DNA from: Harmothoe impar
Taxonomy: Eukaryota > Annelida > Polychaeta > Phyllodocida > Polynoidae
Reading direction: 5' to 3'
Assembly: GCA_947462335.1 (NCBI GenBank)
Contig: OX381707.1
Coordinates: 31,857,618-31,921,617 of the forward strand
Length of the DNA: 64,000 nt
Part shown: piece after piece, positions 45,569-57,059 of the stretch
Layout of the letters: every line of letters starts with the position of its first letter
How positions within the stretch are numbered: the stretch's first letter is position 1
Notes under the pieces: model-generated
What the model was told of the DNA's origin: nothing
Databases searched by the model: none
Seen by the model: only the letters and a program-made list of their open reading frames with translations
Made by a program: the position numbers and the translations under genes

Positions 45569-45779
45569 CCATGAAACCTTGCACAGAAGCCGTGGCTAGC
45601 ACGCAAGTCAGCTGGATCAGGAAAAAGTCAGCATGCGACTTATACAAAAGTTTTTAAATGTATACTACAGTACTAAAGTCGCCATAATGAAATCCACTGT
45701 TGCGCTTATAGGACATTCCCAAGGTCTAGGTGTGGATACTACGGGAATTAGGTTTATACGCAAGCTTTTATGGTACAGG
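45569..45779. mobile_element. GTATAAGCC-type MITE, copy 3 (decayed)
   Basis: ACCATGAAACCTTGCACAGA at the left is answered by TATACGCAAGCTTTTATGGT at the right. Inner words GCGACTTATAC, GCGCTTATAGG and GGTTTATACGC belong to the same family as 39,990 and 52,042. Confidence 0.6.
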
Positions 45780-46254
45780 ACATTGTTGTCAACCGGTCAA
45801 AAGATTATAAACAGATTTATGTATAATTAAATATCAGAAACAAATGGACCAGTTAGTGTGAAAACCCGGTTCACACATCAGATATCCAAAATGTTCATGT
45901 TCATGTTTATTATTTGTTATCAATCAGCGAACACAACCTAGCATAAAAGTTTCGAACCTTACAACCAAGTTTCTCAAGAATTTTAAAATGTCTGAAAACA
46001 CCACAGTAACTTCAAATATTCTCGGCCCTACTGTAATATGCAAAATACAGGAAAATAGTTCCTGTCTGTTGCAATAAAAATTCAACAACATTGAATAGAA
46101 TTGAATTGGATACAGTAAAACTCTTTTTCTGAAAGCCTTTATCCCTCTTACATAAAATCATGGAGATTAAATCATAGATGTAAGTCGAGGAGTTTGGAGA
46201 AAACGAAAGAAGAGACCAATTTGGAAGTTCAATAAAAAGGACCAAAATACTTGG

Positions 46255-46515
46255 TGTCATCCACTTTCGTTCTGATTAAATGTTATTAAAACATGACCCT
46301 CAACAACCTTGCTGACAGTACACTTCAGAATTTACGACATTACTGAACCCACTTACGCTACATTGGGAGAGGGTTCTGTTTTTATGACATAGAGCTGGGA
46401 TTGGATACCGCTCATATGGCAGGGAGAAGGCCTCGTCAGATACTACTCTTTCAACCAGTACTTTGTATCTGTAAAGGAAGGGTAGCATAGCTATCTGCAA
46501 GGCAACTACCATATC
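46255..46515. repeat. duplicated block F, copy 1
   Basis: CATCCACTTTCGTTCTGATT, CTTGCTGACAGTACACTT, AATTTACGACATTA, TTTTTATGACATAGAGCTG and CTCTTTCAACCA match about 57,650-57,900 in the same order. Confidence 0.75.
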
Positions 46516-46568
46516 AGGGTTTGTGCTCGTAAGCCCCTTACCTCAGTGGATTATGAGATCCATCTATC

Positions 46569-46672
46569 CCAGTGGGCATAGAACATTGAATGAGCATTGA
46601 CAAATGGTTGTCGAGGTTGATTCAATGTTGATTCAGCATTGATTCAACGTTGGGGCACAACCTATTAATGAT
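46569..46672. mobile_element. fragment of a CCCAGTGGGCA-ended element
   Basis: Starts CCCAGTGGGCATAGAACATT and continues with repeated TTGATTCAATGTTGATTCA and CATTGATTCAACGTTGG words, the usual make-up of a widespread invertebrate MITE type. Only one end is recognisable. Confidence 0.55.
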
Positions 46673-46674
46673 CA

Positions 46675-47155
46675 GTGACACTCAGGAGCCTACCCTGTTT
46701 GGGCCATCATAGTAGCTCCTCCAGTTTTGATATCCTCGGGTCAGTACCCACCTTTATCAACACCATGACTTGGAAGCTATTGTATATCAATATGGTTGTT
46801 TTCATATGTCAGAACATTTCATTGTATTCTCCATCAAAAGGCACGTCATATCGGGGAAATATTATCTTTTTGTATATATTGAGGATCCTAGAAGTTATTA
46901 AAACTTTGTAATAACGTATGACATATATAGCTATGCCATAGTAAGGAGCCTTAAAGAAACGTTATAATATAACGTTATAAGATATTGTATAACATTTTTT
47001 GTTTAGATATAATAGTACTAAATCTAAACCCAATAAACACTTTTTCTAAGAATGAAAGATAGATCATTGCCCATCCTTGTCACCGGCTAGTTCCCTTTTT
47101 ATTACCTTAGTCCGGATTTGATTCCATCCTTTATCGCTCCTATGTCCGGGTACTC
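46675..47155. other. intergenic stretch
   Basis: A small palindrome AACGTTATAATATAACGTT lies at about 46,959-46,977. Otherwise nothing. Confidence 0.45.
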
Positions 47156-47159
47156 AGTA

Positions 47160-49080
47160 TCTCGTTCCTCCACTTCCGCCAGAGGGAGTCATGGTCAACA
47201 AGCAGCAAGGTTACCTTAGAGTGTCATAAAGAAGGGACAGCCTTCAACCACCAGGGTAGGGGCTGGTAGATATTGATCGACATTGCCTTTTCAGGGCTCA
47301 TTATTCTTAGAAAGATAAGTGCAAGTTAAATTGAGCAGTAAAGAATAGTACCATGTTAGCATACTTCGATGGTGATCATTGGAAATGACTGGGGATTCTT
47401 GAAAGCAGATTAGGTTACATCTGTTTAATAGTGGTCAAAATACCAGTATAGATGTTTTCTATATGTGACATGATCTGCGAAAAAGGCCCTTAGTGCAGGG
47501 TGCAGTAAGGTTCCTTTTCCCAGTATATGTCACATATGCACAAGTTTATTCCTTAGACACATCGCCCATTGATAGACCTACCACTGCATAGCATTCTGAA
47601 TATACTAGGAAGACTTATTTTATAAATATGAGGAAACTTGATGCTTTTTAATCAGTAAAGTCAGGAATGCATTTCAGTGATATAAACGTGAATCTTACAA
47701 TAGATCCCATGCACTGCTAGTGTTCATGTAGGTAAGGCATGCTAGTAAATCTGTTTTGCCCTTGATGTGATAATGGCTAATTGACGTGATGACTAGGCAA
47801 GGCCATGTTATGCTGATAACTTGGATTACGGATCCGCCAATGGGATTTTTGGCATTTTGCAAAATAAACAAAATACCTGCCCGCTGAGATTTTTTGAGAA
47901 TTTGACCAAAAAAAGAAAAAAAGTATATGCTGATATATAGCCTACCAATATTAACTTTTGATAACCAAAAGAGGGCTTTTCCATTTCCCCTCTGCCCCCT
48001 AGAGAATTTCAGGAGCAAGCTCCCCTGAAGGGCAGTTTTTTTTCTTCTCGCCCCACCCCCCAAATATTTGCTGTAAGGACCTGTATTCCAAGTTATCAAA
48101 AAAGGTGGCCTAAACAAAATACGGCCCTACTATGCTATACCAATGACATCTTCGTATGTACAAAGGACACAAATATTATATTAAAGTACCCAGAAGTGTT
48201 TCATACCCCTTTGACCTGCGTTTATAAATACAGGATGGTAGGATTGGTGTTAGGGTTCCAGATCTTAGGGTTCCAGTCTCATTACCATTGCATCATATCT
48301 AAAGATGGGATGCCACCAAGAATGTAATACTATACTCTTACTGTACATACCAAACCAGCAGAATCTGTATCCTACCCAAGAAACCTCACTGAGGTAATTG
48401 AGTACCCTCACTTTCTACCAGAGGGAGTCATGATCAGTGAGCAGCAAGGTCACAGTAGAGTCTCATAAAGTGGGTACAGCCTTCAAAAACAAAGTGTGGC
48501 GGCTGGGGAATATTGATTGACACACTCCTCTCAGCTGCCGTAGGGTCACTCCTCATAAAAAGTTGAGGTTAGATTAGTCAATACAGAATAATTTTATGCT
48601 ACCATGGTTTAGTGCAGATTGATTATGGCAGCTAATCCTGAATCTCGACAGAAAAGCAACATTTAAATTGATAAGCATATCAATATGTACTGGATTTACC
48701 TTCTGTACTTATACTGCGTGTCCTCCCACATGTAAAGCAGTTTTTTTATATGTGAAAATTATTGAGTGATATAAAAAAAAAGGTTTTGTCATGACCATGT
48801 AAATCATACTGCGATAAGACCCGAACGCTACATGTACATGTATCTTTGCAGTAATACTTTTTTCAAATGTTTCCTATAGCATAGAAGGGCACATTCTTGG
48901 CTTGGAATGATTAGACAGCAAGTGCTTCCATATACAGGCAGAGACCTTAGGTACACTTGGAATTTGAAGGTTCACCCAAGAAGTATATCCCACTGTGTCT
49001 ACCCTAATAACGTGAATCGCAGATATAATGGGATACTCTATTGCAAATGCTGGTGATTTCGAAACATCAGGAATAATAGC
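47160..49080. repeat. blocks D (two copies) and following paralogous pieces
   Basis: Block D (GGGAGTCATGGTCA, AGCAGCAAGGT, GACAGCCTTCAA, AATATTGATNG) is at about 47,185-47,345 and again at 48,425-48,580, with a third copy at 55,005-55,165. After the second copy come CATACTGCGATA and GAATGATTAGACAGCA (about 48,805-48,920), which match about 55,775-55,884. A 140-codon minus-strand frame at 47,695-48,117 shows no family motif. Confidence 0.6.
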
Positions 49081-49539
49081 TGAGGCGATCACTGTATGAA
49101 ATCAGAAAATTAGTGTCAATGGTCAGGAAAAAGAACCACTTTCAAAAACTATTTGAACCACAGAAAATAGGAGGTATTTAAGATAAACAGAGGCGACATC
49201 ATATAAGCAGGACATATGTTTAGGAACACAAATGAAATGATTAAAGGACTTGACAAATAAATATAGAAATAAATGAATCAAGGAAGTTGTTAATTGTGCT
49301 CCTCATTCTTGCCAATTAATGAAGCTATGCATACTTTGTACATCCTGTGTTCATCACACCTGTATGGACCGAGGTTTTCAATAATCACAATAAACACATC
49401 ACTTGACACCTATAGACTTCCATTTTCCAACAGGTTAAGAGGTCGTCCTATTAATGTCTAACTAATCTTTATTCTGAATTGGACACACGGCGAGAGTTAT
49501 CGTTACTGATACTGAAAAATTGTTGGCTAGAATTAAAAA

Positions 49540-49830
49540 GGCTTTATGAAACATCAACAAAAGGCTATTCTGAGGAGGGAGCATTTGCAGCCATTGTGAA
49601 TGGATGTGATGTTTTGCTACTTCTTTCAAAGGTGACAATAAATTGTAAGAAGACACATCCAATGTGAATGAATGGGATCTTCTTGAAAGTTCCTTGAAAG
49701 AGAAAGAGTAATTGATGAGAAAACCCTTAACAAGAAGAAAAGGAGAGGCATCTAGTGGGAAGGAATGTTCTTTTGAATACAATTATTTGCAATCTTCTTA
49801 ATGGCTGAGGTTAATATTCAGAACACATTC
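49540..49830. repeat. duplicated block E, copy 2
   Basis: Matches about 43,430-43,800 (TTCTTTCAAAGGTGAC, AATGAATGGGATCTTC, AACAAGAAGAAAAGGAGAG, TTCTTTTGAATACAATTATT, CTTCTTAATGGC). Confidence 0.7.
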
Positions 49831-49904
49831 AGCGAATGTGTGCCGACGGCAGTTTGGAAATTACCCTGCATTTAGGAAGCTCCAAGCCAACATCTTTTCT
49901 ACTA

Positions 49905-50300
49905 CTCACTTTTGACTTTTGACCTCCCATATTTTGCCCCACAAGAGGAACTGTTTTACTCTAATCAAGATGTCCTTTATTTCTAAAGACCACAAATTAC
50001 CAACTACTGAATACTCATCAATTTTAGAGACACAGACACAAGATCATACCTCCAAAAAGCTTCCTTTTGCAAGCCTTTTTAATCAGAGGACCAGTATGGA
50101 GGACAGCAAAGAGCATAACCTTGCGTCACAAACATCAATCAATGCATAATTTTCTCTGAGCAAAAAGTACAAGCTATTATACTTATTCTATTTTGAGTTA
50201 AAGGTCAAACCTTCAGTGTGGAGTCAGGACCGGCCCACCGGGCCTCCATGAAGCTGGTGGGGGCTTAAAGTATATCCAGATAAGGTTTTCTTAAATGGAC
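49905..50300. repeat. diverged segment with end of block A
   Basis: TTTTGACCTCCCATATTTTG, GACCACAAATTACCAACTAC, AAAAGCTTCC and ACCAGTATGGAGGACAGCAA match 37,370-37,640 in order. Confidence 0.6.
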
Positions 50301-50303
50301 ACA

Positions 50304-50546
50304 ATACACACAGAAAAAAAGTAGAATCACTGTGACTCCCGACTTGATCACTGTGGTAACTCTCCCCAGGACTCTAACATGACTCCTTAACATTAGCAGG
50401 ACTCTAAAATAACTCTATAATGACTCCCATCTAAGACTCCCTAATGATTGGGAGTCACCTTAGAGTTGTGGGGAGAGTTACCTCAGTGATCGGGGCTGGA
50501 CTCCCATTTGAGAGTTACAGTGATTCTACTTCTTCTCTCTGTGTAA
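50304..50546. mobile_element. GGAGTC-rich MITE, short copy
   Basis: Ends ATACACACAGAAAAAAAGTA and TTCTTCTCTCTGTGTAAT are an inverted pair, followed inward by GAATCACTGTGACTCCC against GAGTTACAGTGATTC, TGATCACTG and TCAGTGATCGGGG, and many GACTCC/GGAGTC words. It is a deletion derivative of, or sibling to, the longer copy at 58,849-59,708. Confidence 0.85.
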
Positions 50547-50689
50547 TTTTGAGTAGAAAATATACTCCACGAATCCTTAACTAAGAATCGTTTTACTTCC
50601 TGATCACAATTCAAGAATTAAATGCATGCTGTATTTATTTTGTAACAACTCAATTCTTCATGAAAGCTAATTAGCACTTTGCATTGCTT

Positions 50690-51162
50690 GGTTAATATTT
50701 TGATCTAACCTGTGAGCCTGACGAGAAAATCAGCGTCATTAAGAAAAACTGAAAATGCATTCCTTGATACAAAAAATCTAAGGAGAAATATGCAGTCACC
50801 TGGATTGTCAGGAAAAGGTGCGTTAATGTCAATGAGCCTGTCCCAGACATTTATCATCGATACGATTATGCCTATGAATTAATCCATGTTCAGGATAAGA
50901 TATATTCACGGCAGCAAGAAACTATAGGATCCCTTAGTGGCAGAGGGCACATTTTTCTCCAACTCTCTGCTGCTAACAGCAACCACTTTCTACAGGCAGG
51001 CATTGCTACTCAGGAGAAGAGGGTCACATATCGCTGCCACAGACGTCCCCCTCTGTTATTAGTTTTGTGCAGTGCCGCTGCCATATCAGTTATAAATAAT
51101 GCTATACTGGCCACAGGAGGCGGAGGGGGTGACAGGCCACGGAGGGATGGGAGCACTGCATC
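50690..51162. repeat. block B and R1 copy 6
   Basis: Block B at about 50,690-50,850 (ATCTAACCTGTGAGCCTGA, GAAAATCAGCGTCATTA, GAGAAATATGCAGTC) and R1 at about 50,975-51,162 (GGCAGGCATTGCTACTCAGG, AGTTATAAATAATGC, ATACTGGCCACAGGAGG) are in the same order as at 38.1-40.5 kb. Confidence 0.7.
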
Positions 51163-51194
51163 AAACAGGCAAGGTGACCGTAAAGACATGGAGA

Positions 51195-51645
51195 CATGGT
51201 ATGGTTGGAATATCATGGGCCGCAAAGTAGGTTACAGCAGGAAAGTGAGCAATGGTATTGAATTGGTCTTAAGCCGAGTGATGATACGTATTGTTCTGGT
51301 AATGGTGGGATACATGTGGCATCAAATAAATGGTTCTAACAGATGTTATTTCAACGGTGTGGTATTTCAGGGCCTCCAAAACATAAAATTGGGCAAGTAT
51401 GGGATTACTACAAATCTAGAGCAATTGATGAGCTTAAGAGGTTCCCAGAAATCCAAACCTATCATGCTATTATTTGGCCCCACTTTAGTTAATGCTCTCA
51501 ACGGCAGGAGGCAGATGCCGGCTTTTGTCATGCGGGCACTTCAACAGGACCAAAACCATCTTGAACATGCCACTTACCTGTCTACTCTGAAGACTCAATT
51601 ATGTGGTTTCAAAGCTATTTTTATTTGAATAAAATATGGCCCCTC
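51195..51645. repeat. duplicated block C, copy 3, with empty LTR site
   Basis: Best-preserved block C; the plus strand is open from 51,065 to 51,628. CCCCACTTTAGTTAATGC, GGCAGGAGGCAGATGCCGG, CCACTTACCTGTCTACTCTG and GAATAAAATATGG are shared with the other copies. At about 51,205-51,240 the sequence continues uninterrupted where copy 1 holds the solo LTR. The shared peptide (A-T-Y, then S-T-L-K-T-Q-L-C) is not one I recognise. Confidence 0.6.
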
Positions 51646-51904
51646 GTTTATGAATTCACTGCTTAAGGCTTTTGGATGTGTTGAACGTGAACCCTTTCTA
51701 GCCTGTTAACCAGTCAGAAGAGTATGGACATACATTTGAATTGAGACAAAGTTAAGTGTTCGGGTTCAGTGTAAAAAATGTGGTAAATGGTCATTTGTTG
51801 TTTATTGGTCCTGCCATCATATAACTCTAAAACAGTTTAAATCATTGGCCATATAAAACTGTCTTCAGAATACAAATTCATGAAATGAATTGAAAATATA
51901 TCTT

Positions 51905-52340
51905 ATAAAGTGACAAATGTCAATGCCCGTTGATACCGTTTCTGTTGTATTTCATGAGTGGGGGCTGGGGCAGTATCCCACGAAGCCGCAGAATGCACCC
52001 CAGACCCCAAGAGTGAAATACATCAGAGTGCTATCAATGTACCGTAAATTCCCGCGTATAACCCGCATCTCGTGTATAACCCGCACCCCCAACTTAGGAG
52101 AATCCTATAACCCGTTTCTGGGTTTGAAAACTCATATTTTAGTACTGTTCTATAGTAATAAAAACCCTTCTATAACCTGCACCCTATATAGGCATGTTTG
52201 GTATCAAATGAAAGTTGAGGTTGATTCTCGCACAACCCGCGGGTAGTACGCGGGAATTTATGGTAGTTGGCATATGTGTTTATTTTTTTATTTGATACCA
52301 TTTAATGAAGGAAAACAATGTTGTATTCAATGGAGGCAAT
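51905..52340. mobile_element. foldback element copy 2, interrupted by a TA-targeting MITE
   Basis: The hairpin CTGTTGTATTTCATGAGTGG / GAGTGAAATACATCAGAG and its right flank match 20,150-20,370. The flank is split at ATCAATGTA by the element at 52,042-52,263, then resumes GTTGG, CCATTTAATGAAGG and TTGTATTCAATGG. Confidence 0.8.
52042..52263. mobile_element. 222-bp MITE, TA target duplication proven by an empty paralogous site
   Basis: Termini CCGTAAATTCCCGCGTA and TACGCGGGAATTTATGG, flanked by TA at 52,040-52,041 and 52,264-52,265. The empty site at about 20,272-20,276 reads ATGTAGTTGG. Inside are CGTATAACCCGCA, TCCTATAACCCG and CTATAACCTGCACC words, tying it to the GTATAAGCC families. Confidence 0.92.
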
Positions 52341-52344
52341 CTCC

Positions 52345-54380
52345 AGTGCTTAAAAATAAGCATAGGAGATGTTGTATTTCCAAAAAATAATGAATGATAT
52401 ATGTAAAGTGAGTTGGTCTCACTTTCACCCTATATGATATAATATTATCAAAGCGTTTAAGAATAGGATTCTACAGTGATTTCAGCTTTAAATCTACTAC
52501 ATAAGTGATATAATAATGCTATAAAAAGATGTCTTAGTGTTGAATATAAAAAATAGATCAGGCTACCATAGGAAATGCAATACATACCAGTCATGCACAA
52601 GAAGCAGCTTTCGAGTTCTATCAGCTGTTCATATCAGTGCATACACACTCCATGGATTCACTTCAATATATCTGTTATAAGTCTTTATAGATTATGGTAT
52701 AAGCAGGATATTTATAATTATAATGTTCAATCATCTTGAAGTGCTTCATAACCTCACTCCTTTTCCCGATACACGTCTCTAACACTAACACTACTGCTAC
52801 GCATTCTCCCATGCTACATCAATTTCCTTTTTGAAATGAGAAGGGACTGGACATGGACTTTCTGTCAAAAATGATCCCCATGTCCCAAGGCTATATCACA
52901 GAGTCCAAGTTAAATCCGCAAAGCTGCAGACATTGGTCACTGCAAACCTTGTTAGTGAGTCGGTGTGACTTCCACGTATCGTCTCTTTGGAAGTAGGGAC
53001 CCTGCGATCATCTGTAAAATATTCTTGATTCTGCAGTAGTAGAGCAGGGACTTTTTAGTGCAAGCCAAATGTATGATTCTGTTAACACAGTTACAAGTCT
53101 AGCTTTGAAAGTAAACATGAATTAGCTAGTTCTTTAAGCAAAAAATAATACAATAACATTTTGTACGACAAGAAACTAGAGAAATAAGTAACCGTTGTAC
53201 ATATAATAATACCTGCAGGATTCCAAGGAAAATATATTTTGCATACAGCCCGAGGCATCACAATTCTAAGCGAACTATTATGTGTATAGTCACAATGCAT
53301 TCCTATTTCATAGGACATACAAGAGAAATTAATAAGAAGACTGTGTGCATGCAGCACTAATTCAGATTCTAAGTCAAACACATATCTCTGTAGTTCGAAT
53401 CATTTTGATATGCAAGGTGGCCTGGCACTAATATGTCTTCAATCAGACTGCAGGTGCCCCACTTCAAATAAGTGTGACTTCTTTACTTTTATTTTATAGA
53501 ATATCAACAACTACCTGAAACAAATTCTAGAGAAATAACATATTTATACTTATCATATACTTTATATTAGCATCAATCCAGAAATATATAGTCTCCTCCA
53601 TGCCTTTGTAAGAGCATAATTATTGTGTGAAGTAACAATAGATGCCTATTTCAGGTGTGACACTAACACCATTTTCTCAAAATTTCCAACTTACATTAAT
53701 AGGTTGGTAAAAGTTGACAAAACACCTCTTAATAAGTAAGGCCGTGCATAACCAATTTTTCCCCAGTTCAAGTCAATATATTGTTTCAGTAGTAACTCCT
53801 TAGATGTGCCATATTGCTCATCATTAGTACTGCATGTCCTCAACCAGATAGCAGGTGTCTTCCTTTACAGGCTGCACTCAAGGCTAGACTTAACAACCGG
53901 GAGGTGGCTAGGGTGGGAGAAGTAGGGGTGGATGGAGGGATGGACAGGTGAGGGAATGAAGGAGAGATGGTAGCGAAAGAGTAGTATAGCGATGATGGTG
54001 GATGACGAGCAAAAGAAGCAGCAGCTTAGGAGTTGCGTTTCAATGGCACTGCATTAAACTCGAAAGATTTATAAAGACTACACATTAATGTGGTGTATTA
54101 TCGTATGATCTAGCAAACTTTCATTCTCTTCTAAAGGGCATCTGTGCACTACAATCAGGGAGGTCAGTTTGCACCGATTGAACTGCTCCCACAGCTCCCA
54201 CATCTTATTTGACAATTCAATCAAACATATTGCTCTCAATACTGACAAAATGAGTTTACGGCTGTAGGGTATTGCAAATGAAATCAATTCACTTTCATAA
54301 AATTTAATGTTTTTTGGTGTTCTGTAGAGGTAAATCCCAAGAATAGGCCTAATATCTACATACTTTATTTGCTCTGTTTA
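52345..54380. other. intergenic stretch, no feature recognised
   Basis: Scattered short frames only. A GGATGGAGGGATGGA-type purine stretch lies near 53,890-53,960. No repeat with clear ends. Confidence 0.45.
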
Positions 54381-54384
54381 TCAA

Positions 54385-55300
54385 AACATTTCTAAAAGAG
54401 TTTTATGACTGTCTGGATACAAGGGCTCCGAAGGACATCAGCATCAAAGCATGTGTTGTGGATATGGTTGAGTGTGTGGAATGAGGTCATCCAATATCAT
54501 AAGGGTTGGGTTTTGACCAAATTATAAAGCATTAAGTATTCTTTTCACTATAGTCAAAGCTTAGTAATTTTCCAATTTTGAGTGTTAGACAACATTTAAA
54601 ACAATTTTATGGTAGTTTCATCGATGACACCCCTATCAACTGCTGGTCAACAGCTGTATGAAATCGGTGTATCATGATTACCTTGTAGCCACAATACAAT
54701 ACCAAGAATGCCAGATAAAAATGCTGAAGATGATTTACACTTATGTTGGTATGCTATGAGTACTTGTTCGTAGGGTACTTGTTTGGCACCTAATATGAAT
54801 TAGAATGTTCGATGGATCAATATGTAGTCTGGTACAATTTTCACTGAACCACGTCACATGCACTTGGAAATTGGATGATAATAAGTCTGGCTAGAGAACA
54901 CTGTTAAAATCACCAGAGTTTACATTACTCTGAAATACTAAAATAGCAAAATCTGCATCCCCCATGGAGGACTCACATGAATTTAGTACATAACTTGCTT
55001 TCAGAGGAAATCATGGTTGGAAAGAAGCAAGGTCACCATAGAGATTCATAAGAAGGCACGGCCTTCAAAAACAATGGGTTGCGGCCTGGGAATATTGATT
55101 GGCATACTCTTCTCCACTTCTTAAGGGTCACTCTTTTATAGAGAGATGAGGGTAAACTGATCAGTAAACGATGATATCAAGTTAGCATCCTTGAGTGCAG
55201 ATTGATTACAGGAATCGATCCTAAATCACAGCAGAAAAGGTTGCATCTCTTTTACATGTTTAACATAGCAGTATACTTAAACTTTATGTACTTGCACTGC
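54385..55300. repeat. duplicated blocks G (copy 1) and D (copy 3)
   Basis: G: TTTTATGACTGTCTGGATAC, AAGGGCTCCGAAGGACATC and TGTGTTGTGG match about 60,770-60,920. D: about 55,005-55,165, with AAGCAAGGTCACCATAGAG, GGCCTTCAAAAACAA and AATATTGATTGGCA, followed by GCAGATTGATTACAG as after the 48.4 kb copy. Confidence 0.65.
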
Positions 55301-55882
55301 ATGTTCTCCTGCATATGAAGCAGATAGAAATTGCTTAATCCTTTAATAGATGAATATACCTCATGGGTTGTCCCTCAACCTTACACCATGCCACAATACA
55401 CATGTGTCTTTTACAACAATAGATCAGTTTGTATTTATTTGTTGATGGTGGTGGAAATGGTAATCAATGTATCAGGGGTTTGGTAAAACTAAAATTGTGT
55501 TCGAAAGGCCTTTTTTGTACGGAGAGTATATTTATGAATGTCTTAGCAATGTGTCTAAAGAAACCGTCAGTGTTGATTATAACTAAAGAGAGAAATAATC
55601 CTTGAGCAATATTATCTCAAAACTCACGTAAAAGCACTCTAACGAGTATCAACAAATTAAATGAAAGATACTAGTTGACTATAAGGTTCTAGAAGTAGGC
55701 CATGGACTCAGCCATGCATGTCTCCCGAAATCATAAAAGTGACTTTATATAGTTGTGACATGACTGTGACTTTCATACTGCGATAGCACCCTTAAACCAA
55801 ATTGTTACAGTTATACATCTTCAAATGTTCCATATAGCTTAACACTAGTAGTACACATTATGCTAGTAGAATGATCAGACAG

Positions 55883-57057
55883 CAGGGGCCTGTTTCTTAA
55901 CAAGTGTTTCTTAGACCGTTATATTCATGTCTTAATAGATCAGAGATAATATAACAAGAGGTAACGAAAAGTAGCCTGTTGCAAAAGGCGAAAAATTAAT
56001 ATTTCTATTTTAGATATATTAACAAAAATATTAGTATAACGACTTATGAAACAGAATTGCCAATTTTTCGGCTGTTGGTTACCTTTAAAGTAGTTATATC
56101 AGGACATTTCTAGATATATTACCATTTAATATATTAAGCTATATTAGTGCTACAGATATACTAAGAAAGATTAGAGACAGAGTATAGTGTGGAATCCCCG
56201 TTAGACGGAGGGGGTTCCCCAGTGCAGGAATAGCTGCAGGCGCAGAACGGTGCTGCCATCTAGGTATAAAGCAGCAGAAATTCTCCCTGATGTTGGTGGT
56301 GCCATTTCTCCTGCATAGTACTAACTCACAGATCAGTCAGTAAGGCCCCACCAGCAATGATAAATACCACATACAACAACAATAATAATAATATAACGTG
56401 AAAAATTAACAGGGCGATCAGGATCTTAATAGAACGACAAAAAATGTGTTTCTCGCCCCACCAGTAATGATAAATATGTACCACATACAACAAGAATAAT
56501 AATTAATATAACGAAATGCCCTCTCCCCATACTTTCTCAGTGGATGAACACGGGCTTGCTGGTTGCATATTGGTCTCCCGCTTAGCACAACAATAATAAT
56601 TGATATTACTGGAATCCTTAATATACCCATAAGATTTAGATAGATCGCTAAAATGTCTAAGTCCAAATTGCGTCTTATCAGCTATATAAGTACTGCAATA
56701 TAAATATTTTTTGTCCAATTTTTTTTTTCACATATCCTGTATACATGTACAAGAGGTCTGTGGAATAATTTTTTTTATTAACCAATTCTATATAGTTTAT
56801 GCCCACACCTCGACATGGTCCTAAACAGCTATACTAAAACAGGCTAAACAATATATTAACGGCCTTAATATAATGCTAGTGTAACGCCAAAAAGAGGTTA
56901 AGAAACTTGTCACGAAATCATTGTATTAGTGAAACTGAGTTCTATTAGTAGAACGAACACTAATAGAGCACTAGTGTAGCATAATTACTAATATATCACC
57001 TTTAGAAACACCAAAAAATATCGTTCTATCAAATATGGGTTAAGAAACAGGCCCCTG
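55883..57057. mobile_element. 1.2 kb hAT-like TIR element without coding sequence
   Basis: Ends CAGGGGCCTGTTTCTTAAC and GTTAAGAAACAGGCCCCTG are a perfect 19-bp inverted pair; CAGGGG ends with a CCTGTTTC follow-on are common in animal hAT relatives. The expected 8-bp target duplication is not visible. It interrupts a paralogous block (left part matches about 48,790-48,920). Inside, a ~60-bp segment (CCCCACCAG, AATGATAAATA, ACCACATACAACAA) is present twice (56,345 and 56,456). Confidence 0.8.
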
Positions 57058-57059
57058 GT

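Noticed and set aside
47695..48117. 140-codon minus-strand frame
   Set aside because: No recognisable domain, biased composition at the C-terminal poly-A/T runs, and the paralogous region near 58.3 kb does not keep the frame.
53385..53400. GTAGTTCGAATC resembling a tRNA T-loop
   Set aside because: No A box or stems at the right distance.
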